This document shows, in pieces, positions 17,335 through 26,302 of a stretch of 64,000 nt of DNA. The stretch's first letter is position 1; each line of letters begins with the position of its first letter. The stretch spans positions 310,001-374,000 of the forward strand of contig NZ_MSIG01000002.1 of NCBI RefSeq assembly GCF_001927285.1, written 5' to 3'. The notes below the pieces were generated by a model. The model saw nothing but the letters and a program-made list of their open reading frames with translations, was not told where the DNA came from and did no database searches. The stretch is from Mongoliimonas terrestris. Its GTDB lineage: Bacteria > Pseudomonadota > Alphaproteobacteria > Rhizobiales > Pleomorphomonadaceae. The translations under genes were made by a program, and so were the position numbers.

Positions 17335-19179
17335 ATGCTCCTCAACACCGCAGCCGAAACCAACCCGTCGGCCGCCGTCATCTGCCCGCTCGCGGCGGCA
17401 GTCGGCGGGGCTTCGGCCGTTGAGGGCGCGATCGGCCGCATGGCCGGCGCGGTGCAGGGTACGGATCTCGACGCGCGCGCCATCATGGGCGCCCTGGAAA
17501 GCCTGCCCGAGGGGGTGTCGGTCTACGGCGCCGACCGGCGCCTCGTGGTCGCGAACCTCGCCTTCAGTCGGCTCCACGGCTTGCCCGACGTGGCCTTGAC
17601 GCCCGGCTCCGACCACGCGGATGTGCTTTCGGCCATCGCCGCCGCGCGTCTCTTCAAGCCGGATCACGCCGCCATCTGCCGCAATGCCCGCGCCGCCGTC
17701 GTCGCCACCGGCGCGCCGATGACCTACATGCTCACCACGCAAGCCGGCCGCCTCGTTCACGTGACCGAGCACCCCCTGCCGTCCGGCGGGTGGATTTCCA
17801 TCCACACCCCGTTCGGCGGCGAGCCGGCCGTCGGCGCCTTCGACCGGCAGCAGGCCACCGACCGGGTGACCGGCCTTCTCGGCGAGGCGGCCTTCGCGTC
17901 GCTGCTCGACGAGGCGGCCCGCCACTGCGCCGCCGGCCGCGCCCAGTTCGCCCTCTTGTCGATCGGGATCGACGACCTCGGTGCGCTCAACGACATCCAC
18001 GGCCGCGCCATCGGCGACCAGGTGCTCCGGGCCGTCCGCGACCGTGTGCGCGCGCTCCTGCCGCCCGGCGCGCCCATCGGCCGGCCAGCCGGCGGCCTGT
18101 TCGGCGCCGTGGTCTGGCTCGGCGCGGATCCGGAGCGGGTGCTCGCCACGCTGGGGGCGCTCGGCGCCGACCTCGCCCGCCCATTCCGCCTGGAGACAAC
18201 CGAAATGTCGGTGCCGACCCATGTGGGCCTCGCACTCGCGCCGAGCCACGGCACCGTGGGCGACGACCTCTGGCGCCGGGCGGAGATCGCCCGCCATGCC
18301 GCCCGCCGCCAGAAGGCGAGCGAACCGCTGGTGTTCGAGGGCGCGCTCGAGGCCGAGGCCGTCAACCGCGTCACCCTGGAGCGGGAGCTGCGGGCCGCCC
18401 TGGAGGCGGGCGCCTTCAGCCTCGTCTTCCAGCCCATCGTGAACCTCAACTCCGGCGTGATCTCCGCCGCCGAGGCGCTGCTGCGCTGGCACCACCCGCG
18501 CCTCGGCCCGATCCGGCCGGACGTGGCGATTGCCGTTGCCGAGGAGACCGGCCTCATCCGTCCGCTCGGCGAGTGGGTGCTCTCGGAGGCCTGCCACACC
18601 GCCGTTCACTGGCCCGAAAGCGTGACGCTCGGTGTCAACATCTCGGCGCTCCAGCTCGACTGTCCGCACTTCGTCGACATGGTGCTCGGCACCTTGAAGG
18701 CGACCGGCATGCCGGCGCGCCGGCTGATGCTGGAGGTGACCGAGACCGTGCTCCTCGACCGGCGCCACGACGCCGCCATGAGGACCCTCTCCGCGGCCGG
18801 CGTCCGGTTCGCCCTCGACGATTTCGGCGTCGGCTACGCGTCCTTCCAGTATCTGATCGCCTACCGGTTCGATCAGATCAAGATCGACCGCAGCTTCATC
18901 GCCGACCTGCCGCGCAATCCGGATTGCCAGGCCGTGGTGCGCGCCGTCATCGCGGTCGGCGCCGCCCTCGGCAAGGAGGTGGTGGTGGAGGGCGTCGAGA
19001 CGGAGACCGAGCGCCAGATGCTGGCCGACTGGGGGCATCTCCTCGGCCAGGGCTATCTGTTCGCGCCGGGCCTTTCCGGCGACGAGATCCAGCAGTTCGC
19101 CCGCCTCACCTTCGCGGTGGAGGACGCCAAGCGCCTCGTCGCCGTCGCAAGCCGCGGCTTTCCCTGGGCCACGTCTTGA
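17335..19179 (+). CDS. cyclic-di-GMP phosphodiesterase: PAS-like, degenerate GGDEF and EAL domains
   Basis: 614 aa. A PAS-like sensor lies at about 45-160 (LESLPEGVSVYGADRRLVVAN), a GGDEF-like domain at about 175-310 and an EAL domain at about 345-595. The GGDEF signature is replaced by AGGLF (252-256), so cyclase activity is unlikely. The EAL domain keeps E380 (EALLRW), N435, E467, D495-D496 (LDDFGVGYAS), K516 (QIKIDRSF), E552 (VEGVE) and Q572 (GQGYLF), so c-di-GMP hydrolysis is expected. It is preceded by a clearly AT-rich 130-bp gap. No membrane segment is evident; the start at 17335 has only a weak G-rich ribosome site. Confidence 0.9.
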   Translation: MLLNTAAETNPSAAVICPLAAAVGGASAVEGAIGRMAGAVQGTDLDARAIMGALESLPEGVSVYGADRRLVVANLAFSRLHGLPDVALTPGSDHADVLSAIAAARLFKPDHAAICRNARAAVVATGAPMTYMLTTQAGRLVHVTEHPLPSGGWISIHTPFGGEPAVGAFDRQQATDRVTGLLGEAAFASLLDEAARHCAAGRAQFALLSIGIDDLGALNDIHGRAIGDQVLRAVRDRVRALLPPGAPIGRPAGGLFGAVVWLGADPERVLATLGALGADLARPFRLETTEMSVPTHVGLALAPSHGTVGDDLWRRAEIARHAARRQKASEPLVFEGALEAEAVNRVTLERELRAALEAGAFSLVFQPIVNLNSGVISAAEALLRWHHPRLGPIRPDVAIAVAEETGLIRPLGEWVLSEACHTAVHWPESVTLGVNISALQLDCPHFVDMVLGTLKATGMPARRLMLEVTETVLLDRRHDAAMRTLSAAGVRFALDDFGVGYASFQYLIAYRFDQIKIDRSFIADLPRNPDCQAVVRAVIAVGAALGKEVVVEGVETETERQMLADWGHLLGQGYLFAPGLSGDEIQQFARLTFAVEDAKRLVAVASRGFPWATS

Positions 19180-19300
19180 GGCGGGAAACCGGCCCGCGCC
19201 GGTATGCCGGACGGATCCCGCGCACCGGCTGCTGACACGGGTCGACCGCGCCCGTGGCAGACTGCCCGGCGCCAACCCGCCCGCACCGGAGAGCGCCCCC

Positions 19301-19789
19301 ATGTCAGACCCGGATCCCGCCCGCCGCCCGAACGTCCCCATCGCCGTCGACGACGTCCCCTGGACCCAGTCGAGCCACAGCGGCCGCTACGGCGCCCGCT
19401 GGAAACACCTTTCCCGCGCGACGATCGGCGACGCCTACCGCATCGGCGTCGTCGTCGAGGAACTGCCGCCCGGCAAGCAGACCTGCCCCGCCCACTGGCA
19501 CACCCGCGAGGAGGAGCACGTCCTCGTCCTCACCGGCGCGCTCACCGTGCGGATCGGCCCGGCCCGTCACGTCATGAAGGCCGGCGACTACGTGGCCTTC
19601 CCGGCCAACGTGCCGGACGAGCACTGCCTCTTCAACCACACCGAGGAGACGGTCCGCTACGTGCTCGTCGGCAACCAGGACGACGCCGACGTCTGCCTCT
19701 ACCCGGACAGCAACAAGGTCAACGTTGCCGCCCTCGGCGAGATCTACGACCGCGGCGCCCGCAAGGCCTACTACGACGGCGAGGAGTGA
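19301..19789 (+). CDS. cupin-domain protein
   Basis: 162 aa. A single cupin barrel is indicated by CPAHWHTREEEHVLVLTG (metal-binding His/His/Glu cluster), GDYVAFPANVPDEH and the later His residue, then VGNQDDADVCLYPD. The pattern resembles small metal-dependent sugar-binding or isomerase-like cupins, but no reaction can be assigned. It stands alone on the plus strand, convergent with prfB across a perfect hairpin. Confidence 0.8.
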   Translation: MSDPDPARRPNVPIAVDDVPWTQSSHSGRYGARWKHLSRATIGDAYRIGVVVEELPPGKQTCPAHWHTREEEHVLVLTGALTVRIGPARHVMKAGDYVAFPANVPDEHCLFNHTEETVRYVLVGNQDDADVCLYPDSNKVNVAALGEIYDRGARKAYYDGEE

Positions 19790-19809
19790 TCGCCCGGGTC
19801 CTGAACGAC

Positions 19810-19838
19810 GAAGGGGCGGACCGCCGGCCCGCCCCTTC
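19810..19838. terminator. hairpin terminator between cupin gene and prfB
   Basis: GAAGGGGCGG (19810-19819) and CCGCCCCTTC (19829-19838) form a perfect 10-bp stem with a 9-nt loop between two convergent genes. The U-tract is weak on both sides. Confidence 0.7.
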
Positions 19839-19864
19839 CTGTCAGTCATCCCGACCGCCAGGGT

Positions 19865-20996
19865 TCAATCCACATCCTTGATGTCGATCGGCTGCTTGCC
19901 GAACGCCCGCTGGGCGAGCGTCGATTCCATGAAGCTGTCCAGGTCGCCGTTCAGCACGCTCGCCGGATCGGTGCTCTCGTGGCCGGTGCGCAGGTCCTTC
20001 ACCAGCTGGTAGGGCTGCAGCACGTAGGAGCGGATCTGGTGGCCCCAGCCGATGTCGGTTTTGCCGGCGGCGTCGGCCATCGCCTTCTCCTCGCGCTTCT
20101 TCAGCTCCACCTCGTAGAGGCGGGCGCGCAGCATCTGCCAGGCGGTCGCCCGGTTCTTGTGCTGCGAGCGCTCCGACTGGCAGGCGACCGCGATCCCGGT
20201 CGCGATGTGCGTGATGCGCACCGCGGAGTCCGTGGTGTTCACGTGCTGGCCGCCGGAGCCGGAGGCGCGGAAGGTGTCGATGCGCACGTCGGCCTCGCTG
20301 ACGTCCACCTCGATCTTGTCGTCCACCACCGGGTAGACCCACACCGACGAGAAGGACGTGTGCCGCCGCGCCTGGCTGTCGAACGGCGAGATGCGCACCA
20401 GGCGGTGCACGCCCGACTCGGTCTTCAGCCAGCCATAGGCGTTGTGGCCCTTCACCTGGATGGTGGCGCTCTTGATGCCGGCCTCTTCGCCGTCGTGGTG
20501 CTCCAGGAGCTCCACCTTGAAGCCGCGCTTCTCCGCCCAGCGGGTATACATGCGCAGGAGCATGTTCGCCCAGTCCTGGCTCTCGGTGCCGCCCGCGCCG
20601 GCGTTCACCTCCAGATAGGCGTCGTTGCCGTCGGCCTCGCCGGAGAGCATGGATTCGATCTGCTGGCGCACGACCTCGTCCTTGAGGCCCTTCAGCGTCG
20701 TCTCCGCGTCGGCGACGACCGTCTGGTCGTCCTCCATCTCGCCGAGCTCGATCAGCTCCACGCTGTCCTTCAGGTCGCGTTCCAGCTGCAGGTAGCCGTT
20801 GATGCGGCTCTCAAGGTCGGTGCGCTCGCGCATGATCTTCTGCGCGCGCTCCGGGTCGTTCCAGAGGGTCGGATCCTCGACGAAGCCGTTCAGCTCGGCC
20901 ATGCGCTGCTGGGAGGCATCCCAGTCAAAGATGCCTCCTCAGCAGGGCCATACCCTGCTCGATCTCGTCGACGATGGCCTCGATCTCGGCACGCAT
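19865..20996 (-). CDS. prfB: peptide chain release factor 2, expressed by programmed +1 frameshift
   Basis: The zero frame starts at the ATG at 20996 (AAGGA upstream) and encodes 23 codons ending HL, then TGA at 20927-20925. Shifting +1 at CTT-TGA-C continues as [13 protein letters not shown] and on to 19865, giving about 376 aa, the normal RF2 length. RF2 hallmarks are the SPF stop-recognition tripeptide ([12 protein letters not shown]) and GGQ ([12 protein letters not shown]). It recognises UGA and UAA and releases the peptide from the ribosome. It is third in the minus-strand order amidase, PBP1A, prfB, separated from mrcA by a 535-bp repeat-rich gap. Automated callers usually miss the first 23 codons. 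Confidence 0.95.
20924..20939 (-). promoter_or_regulatory. RF2 programmed frameshift signal
   Basis: Read on the minus strand: AGGAGG (20939-20934), three bases (CAT), then CTTTGAC (20930-20924). An internal Shine-Dalgarno-like element three bases before CUU-UGA-C is the classical autoregulatory RF2 frameshift site: low RF2 slows termination at UGA and favours the +1 slip. Confidence 0.95.
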
Positions 20997-21204
20997 GGGC
21001 GTGATCCTTCGATAGCGGAGGTTGGATTGGAGCGCCGGACCGGACGTCGAACCCGGCCGCGCCGCCGCGCAAGTCCCGCGCGGCGGGCGGACCATAGGGA
21101 CGAAGGCCAGCGATGTAAACGCCCGATGACAGCCCGCCGCCAGGCATCCCCCCGCCCCCCGCCGGGACCGCCGCCACCGCCACCGCCACCGCCGCCACCA
21201 ACCT

Positions 21205-21313
21205 CGTCATGGTCCGCGAAGGCGGACCACCCACGCATTTCGCGACGAGGCTGAACGACCACCCGTCAGCTCTGGGTAATGCGTGGGTGGTCCGGCTGAA
21301 CCGGACCATGACG
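21205..21313. repeat. long REP/BIME-like palindromic element, copy 1
   Basis: The left arm (21205-21238) begins CGTCATGGTCCGCGAAGG and ends CCCACGCAT. The right arm (21279-21313) begins ATGCGTGGGTGGTCC and ends GGACCATGACG. The arms are inverted repeats over most of their length, and each contains its own small hairpin (GTCCGCGAAGGCGGAC and GTCCGGCTGAACCGGAC). The same element occurs in reverse orientation at 37562-37653. Confidence 0.85.
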
Positions 21314-21320
21314 ATCGCGA

Positions 21321-21480
21321 GGGTTCGAAGCGCGCACCGCTCCACCGAGCACCAAGCGCGGGTTCGAGCGCGCGTACCGCTCCGCCGGAAACCGCGCTAG
21401 GGTCCGAGAGCTTTCACCGCTCCCCCGGAAACCGCGCGAAGGTTCCAGCGCGCACCGCTCCCGCGGAAACCGCGCGCGGA
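21321..21480. repeat. four imperfect ~40-bp tandem repeats
   Basis: Units run 21321-21359, 21360-21399, 21400-21440 and 21441-21480. Each starts GGGTTCGA/GGGTCCGA/GGTTCCA, passes through a variable CACCGCTCC or TACCGCTCC core, and units 2-4 share CGGAAACCGCGC near the end. The array abuts the palindromic element. Confidence 0.8.
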
Positions 21481-21531
21481 CGATGGCGCGAGGTTGGTGG
21501 CCACCAGCCTCGCCACCCCCTCACCCAGCGC

Positions 21532-24000
21532 TCAATAGAGCCCGCCCGTCCCGGTCACCGCCGCCCGGTCCGCCTCCGGGTTCACCGTTGTCGGCCCGGT
21601 GTAGGCTTGGCTGTCGTACCCGATGATGTTGTAGTTGTCGGCCGGGCCGGTGCCGGGCTTGAAGGCCTCGATGATGGTGCCGTCGCCGCCGCCGGAGCGC
21701 ATGCCGGTCTTGCGGTCGATCGGGATCAACGCCATGCCCTCCGGCACGCGGAACTCCACCGGCGGCTCGCCGGCGAGCGCCAGCTGCATGAAGTCGCGGA
21801 ACACCGGCGAGGCCATCTGGCCGCCCGTGGAGCCCTGCCCCATCGGCCGCGGATTGTCGTAGCCAAGGAAGACGCCGACGGCGAGGTCCGGCGTGAAGCC
21901 CACGAACCAGGCGTCCTTCTCGTCGTTCGTGGTGCCGGTCTTGCCGGCGATCGGCCGGTTCAGAACCTTCACGGCGGTGGCGGTGCCGCGCTGGACCACG
22001 CCCTCCATCATGGAGGTGATCTGGTAAGCGGTCATCGGGTCCAGCACCTGCTCGCGCTCGTCCACCAGTTCCGGCTCGTCCTGGCCGCGCCAGTCCTCCG
22101 CCGAACAGGCGTCGCAGATGCGCTGGTCGTGCTTGTAGACGGTGCGGCCGAAGCGATCCTGCACGCGGTCGATCAGCGTCGGCTGCACCCGCCGGCCGCC
22201 GTTGGCGATCATCGAATAGGCGTTGACCATGCGCAGCACCGTCGTCTCGCCCGCCCCGAGCGAGAAGGAGAGCAGCGGCTTCATGTCGTCATAGACGCCG
22301 AACCGCTTGGCATACTCGGCCACCAGCGGCATGCCCATGTCCTGGGAGAGCCGCACGGTCATCAGGTTGCGCGAGCGCTCGATGCCGGTGCGCAAGGTCG
22401 AAGGCCCGCCGAAGCCGCCGCCGTAGTTGGACGGCCGCCACATCTCAAGGCCCGGTCCCTGGTCCACCTCGATCGGCCCGTCCATCACCACCGAGGCGGG
22501 GGTGTAGCCGTTGTCGAGGGCCGCCGAGTAGACGAAGGGCTTGAACGCCGATCCGGGCTGCCGCATCGCCTGGGTGGCCCGGTTGAACTCGCTTTGCGCG
22601 TAGGAGAAGCCGCCCACCATCGCCCGCACGCGACCGGTCAGCGGGTCCATGGCCACCAGCGCGCCGGAGATCTCCGGCACCTGCCGCAGCCGGTAGACGT
22701 CGCCGTTGGTGCCGGGCGCCACCTTCTCCACATAGACCACGTCGCCGGGCGTCAGCACGTCGCTCACCGCCGTCGGCTTGGCGCCGCGCTTCGGCCCGGT
22801 GGCCCAGCGCGCCCAGGTCATCTCGGAAAGCGGCAGCGTGGCGCGCTCGCGCTCGGTCACCACCTTGCCCGTGGGGGTCTTGGCCGGCTGCAGGCCGATG
22901 ATCGCCTCCGAGGCCCCGGCGGAGAGCACCACCGCCAGCCGCCACTCCGGAAGGTCCCAGAGCGCCGGCACGTCGGCGAGCGCCGCGCCCCAGTCGCCGG
23001 ACGGCTCGATGGTCTTCACCGGGCCGCGCCAGCCGCGCTCCATGTCGAACTTCATCAGGCCCTTGTGGAGGGCGGCGCGGGCTTGCTGCTGCATCTCCGG
23101 GTCGAGCGTGGTGCGCACCGAAAGGCCGCCTTCGTAGAGGCCCTTCTCGCCGTACATGGACATGAGGTTGCGGCGCACCTCCTCCACGAAATAGTCGGCG
23201 GCGAAGACGCTGGCGCCCCGGTTGCGGTTCACCACCTTGATCGGCTCGGCCTTGGCGGCTTCCCCCTCCTCCCGGCTCACGTAGCCGTTGGCCACGATCT
23301 GGTCGAGCACCCAGTTGCGGCGCTCCAGGGCGCGGTCGCCGAAGCGGAAGGGGTTGTAGTTGTTCGGCGCCTTCGGCAGCGCCGCCAGATAGGCCACCTC
23401 GGCCAGCGTCAGCTCGGCCACCGACTTGTCGAAATAGGTGAGCGAGGCGGCGGCGACGCCATAGGCGCCGAGCCCGAGATAGATCTCGTTGAGATAGAGC
23501 TCCAGGATCTGGTCCTTGGAGAAGGCCTGCTCGATGCGCAGCGCCAAGAGCGCCTCCTTCACCTTGCGCTCGATCGACTGCTCGTTGGTGAGGAGGAAGT
23601 TCTTGGCCACTTGCTGGGTGATGGTGGACGCGCCGACCGGCCGGCGGCCGCTCATCACCAGGTCCACGTTGCGCACCACGGCGGAGCCGATCGACACCAT
23701 GTCGATGCCCGGATGGCTGTAGAAGTCCTTGTCCTCGGCGGAGAGGAAGGCGTACTTCACGTTTTCCGGAATGAGCTGGATCGGCAGGAACAGCCGCTTC
23801 TCCCGCGCATATTCGGCGACGAGCTGCCCGTCCGAGGCGTGCAGGCGCGTCATCACCGGCGGCTCGTACTTTTTCAGCTGCGTGTAGTCGGGCAGGTCCT
23901 CGTTCATCGCGGCGAGGTAGAGCGCAACGCCGCCGGCGACGATCAGCACCATGAATGCGCCGATCGCGAACAGCCAGCCGAAGAACCGAACGAAGATCAT
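21532..24000 (-). CDS. mrcA: penicillin-binding protein 1A (bifunctional transglycosylase/transpeptidase)
   Basis: 822 aa. An N-terminal membrane anchor (about 8-30) is followed by the GT51 transglycosylase with catalytic E89 in SAEDKDFYSHPG and the GASTITQQVAKNF motif. The transpeptidase has SxxK at S484-K487 (GSAFK), SRN at 543-545 and KTGT at 687-690, so both activities look intact. It polymerises and crosslinks peptidoglycan in the periplasm. The start at 24000 has AGAGG six bases upstream. It lies downstream of the amidase gene in the same direction, a conserved alphaproteobacterial arrangement, across a 261-bp gap that could hold its own promoter. Confidence 0.95.
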   Translation of the reverse strand: MIFVRFFGWLFAIGAFMVLIVAGGVALYLAAMNEDLPDYTQLKKYEPPVMTRLHASDGQLVAEYAREKRLFLPIQLIPENVKYAFLSAEDKDFYSHPGIDMVSIGSAVVRNVDLVMSGRRPVGASTITQQVAKNFLLTNEQSIERKVKEALLALRIEQAFSKDQILELYLNEIYLGLGAYGVAAASLTYFDKSVAELTLAEVAYLAALPKAPNNYNPFRFGDRALERRNWVLDQIVANGYVSREEGEAAKAEPIKVVNRNRGASVFAADYFVEEVRRNLMSMYGEKGLYEGGLSVRTTLDPEMQQQARAALHKGLMKFDMERGWRGPVKTIEPSGDWGAALADVPALWDLPEWRLAVVLSAGASEAIIGLQPAKTPTGKVVTERERATLPLSEMTWARWATGPKRGAKPTAVSDVLTPGDVVYVEKVAPGTNGDVYRLRQVPEISGALVAMDPLTGRVRAMVGGFSYAQSEFNRATQAMRQPGSAFKPFVYSAALDNGYTPASVVMDGPIEVDQGPGLEMWRPSNYGGGFGGPSTLRTGIERSRNLMTVRLSQDMGMPLVAEYAKRFGVYDDMKPLLSFSLGAGETTVLRMVNAYSMIANGGRRVQPTLIDRVQDRFGRTVYKHDQRICDACSAEDWRGQDEPELVDEREQVLDPMTAYQITSMMEGVVQRGTATAVKVLNRPIAGKTGTTNDEKDAWFVGFTPDLAVGVFLGYDNPRPMGQGSTGGQMASPVFRDFMQLALAGEPPVEFRVPEGMALIPIDRKTGMRSGGGDGTIIEAFKPGTGPADNYNIIGYDSQAYTGPTTVNPEADRAAVTGTGGLY

Positions 24001-24261
24001 ACTGCCTCTGAACTCTGTTTTTGCGCGGTGCGGGCGCGCCGGTCGGGCGCTGTCCTGCTGCCGGCGCGTACGCCCCGATACCCGCCGGCCGGTCCGCTCC
24101 GGCCGCGGGTCCGAGGACCCCGTCCGGGCGGCCGGCGCGGGCCAGCCTTCTCAACGGTAGAGACTCGTCCCGGTTTATGGCGAACGTGGGACCGGTCCGT
24201 TGCGGGATTACCACAAGCCGACCGCGCAATCATCCGAAACCCTTGGACAATGGCCCGTTGT

Positions 24262-25563
24262 TCACTGCCCCGCCGCGGCGATCTTCGGCTGGAGGAAGCG
24301 CAGCATGGCGGCGCTCACCGCGTCCGCGACCTTGCCGCGCCAATCGTTGTTGGTCAGCAGCTGCTCGTCTTCCTCGTTGGAGAGATAGCCGATCTCCAGG
24401 AGCACGGACGGCACGTCCGGCGCCCTCAGCACCCAGAAACCGGCCGAGCGGTGCGGGTTGCGGATCATCCGGGTGGTGTTGGAGAGTTCGCCGACGAGCG
24501 TGTTGGCGAAGGAGGCGGAGAAGGTCTGCGTCTCCCTCCGCGTGAGGTCGATCAGGATGTCGGAGACCTCGCCGGCCTCGGCGGGCTCCAGTTCCAGCCC
24601 CGCCACCGCGTCGGCGGCGTTCTCCTTGTCGGCGAGCGCGGCGGCCGCCCGGTCGGAGGCGCGCTCCGAAAGGGTATAGACGGTGGCGCCGCGCACATGG
24701 TCCTCCCGCACGCTGTCGGCGTGGATCGAGACGAAGAGGTCGGCCGCGGCTTCGCGGGCGATCCGCACCCGGTCGCCGAGCGGGATGAAGGTGTCGTCGG
24801 TGCGCGTCATCGACACGTCCACCTTACCGGTCGCCTCCAGGCGCCGCTTCAGATCCTCCGCGAAGGCGAGGACCACGTCCTTCTCCTTGATGCCGCTCGA
24901 CGCGATGGTGCCGGCGTCGACACCCCCGTGGCCGGGGTCGAGCATGATTAGCGGCCGTTCGCGCCCGCTGTCGGCCCGCAGCCGGTCGCCCTTGGTCACG
25001 CCCACCGTGTTGGAGGCCTCCCGGGTCAGCGCGGTCTTCTGGAGGGCGGACTGGAAGTCCTCCGGCGTGCTGCGCACCAGGTCCACCACCAGCCGGGCGG
25101 CCGCCCCTTCCGCGCCCTTCAGCACGAAGGCGCCGTCGATCGTCACCGGCCCGGTGGCGTCGATCACGAGGCGCGACCGGCCCCGCGCGAAGAGGCCGTA
25201 GCGCCAGCCCGTGACGAGGCCGCGGCCGGTGAGGCCCGCGTCGTCCGGCAGGCGGAAGGTCACCTCCGGCAGGTCCACCACCACCCGGTAGGGATCGCCG
25301 AGCGTAAAGGCGCTGATCTCCACGGGGCCGGAGAGGTCGAGCACGAAGCGCGTGCGCTCCCCGTCGCCGACCACGCGGGCGTCGGAAGCCACCGGCAGCA
25401 ACACGCCCCCCGCCGACACCGGCGGCGCGACCGCCGGGTCCGACGGCAGTTCGGCGCGGGCAAGGGTCGCGCCGGCCAGAATCAGCACGGCAGCAAGGAC
25501 GGCGCGGCGAAGGCGATGCGTGGCGGCCAGCTTCAAGAGCGAACTTCCCTGAACGGTCGTCAT
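24262..25563 (-). CDS. amiC: N-acetylmuramoyl-L-alanine amidase (AmiC type, AMIN plus Amidase_3)
   Basis: 433 aa. A signal peptide (about residues 1-37, ending ATLARA) precedes an AMIN domain (about 60-165: FVLDLSGPVEISAF, VVVDLPEV) and an Amidase_3 catalytic domain (about 203-425). Zinc-site motifs are present: LDPGHGGVDAG, the Glu of KEKD, SIHAD and the late catalytic Glu in LLEIGYLSNEED. It cleaves the amide between MurNAc and the stem peptide during septum splitting. The start could be the ATG at 25563 or a TTG slightly downstream preceded by GGAAG. It is divergent from rne. Confidence 0.93.
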   Translation of the reverse strand: MTTVQGSSLLKLAATHRLRRAVLAAVLILAGATLARAELPSDPAVAPPVSAGGVLLPVASDARVVGDGERTRFVLDLSGPVEISAFTLGDPYRVVVDLPEVTFRLPDDAGLTGRGLVTGWRYGLFARGRSRLVIDATGPVTIDGAFVLKGAEGAAARLVVDLVRSTPEDFQSALQKTALTREASNTVGVTKGDRLRADSGRERPLIMLDPGHGGVDAGTIASSGIKEKDVVLAFAEDLKRRLEATGKVDVSMTRTDDTFIPLGDRVRIAREAAADLFVSIHADSVREDHVRGATVYTLSERASDRAAAALADKENAADAVAGLELEPAEAGEVSDILIDLTRRETQTFSASFANTLVGELSNTTRMIRNPHRSAGFWVLRAPDVPSVLLEIGYLSNEEDEQLLTNNDWRGKVADAVSAAMLRFLQPKIAAAGQ

Positions 25564-26302
25564 CCCTAATCCGGTAGCGCCCGCATGTTAATGCCTTCTT
25601 AACGATCTCGGCATGAATGGCGGGCGCCCCTCGGGCGGGCGGGCGCCGGTGATCCGGACCGGGGCGGTCGACGAGACCTCCGATGTGAAGGTTTGGCGCC
25701 CGCGCGGGGCGTTACAGACTTGCATTGCACGCCATCGATCCTTAGAACAAGGATCAGGAGCCCGAATCCTCGCCTCGGTCATTCTGAGTGCGGCCAATAG
25801 AAGACCTTCTTACCACTCTCGGGCAATCCGCTCTCGGGGTGGTGTTCGGGGTCTTCGAAGAACGGGGCTCGCGATGAAGCGCGGACGCCGGTCGGCATTC
25901 TGAAGCGAACCCGACCCCACCGTCACGGCAGGTCGACCGTCCCTCACGGTCCTGTCCCGGTGGAGACAAGGCCGTGCTCACGTTCCAACGACGGTGGCGA
26001 AACGACGGCGGCTCCGCCCGCGCGGCCCTTCATGGGACCGGCGGACCGCACACCATTTCGTTCCGCCCGCGACGGGCGGCGACTGCAGACCTCGGGAACG
26101 AGCCGGACGTGGCGAACACAAGGCCGACGACAGCGACCAGACAGCCGGGTGCGTGGCATGCATCCGGTGCGGCGTTGGAGTCGGCTCGCCGGGCTTCGTT
26201 CCAATCCCCCTCACGCAACACCCCTATCGACGGCCCTGCGCGGACCGCCCTGCCCCTATGGCGGCAGGATGGCGGACCGGCGCGGCCGGGAGTACGACCG
26301 CA
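25564..26302. other. 739-bp divergent region between amiC and rne; probable long rne leader
   Basis: No open frame here has convincing protein character. A short AT-rich block near 25585-25612 may carry the amiC promoter. The rest is most simply a long rne 5' leader with several GC-rich inverted segments. RNase E genes are often autoregulated through a long leader, so length alone is suggestive; no specific structure was identified. Confidence 0.5.
25720..25748 (+). promoter_or_regulatory. candidate housekeeping promoter for rne
   Basis: TTGCAT (25720-25725), 17 bp, then TAGAAC (25743-25748) resembles a sigma-70 promoter. It would give a leader of about 550 nt. This is sequence pattern only. 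Confidence 0.35.

Larger units (their letters stand above)
20997..21531. other. 535-bp gene-free gap rich in repeats
   Basis: No credible gene lies between mrcA and prfB. The gap holds the prfB ribosome site, a CCACCG-type simple repeat near 21170-21200, a long interrupted palindrome (21205-21313) and a four-unit tandem repeat (21321-21480). Confidence 0.8.

Noticed and set aside
21321..21480. Tandem repeats considered as a CRISPR array
   Set aside because: The units are contiguous and imperfect with no unique spacers between constant repeats, and no cas gene is present.
25613..25903. A 96-codon plus-strand frame in the rne leader
   Set aside because: No ribosome site, no hydrophobic or domain pattern, and it lies in a region better explained as a leader.
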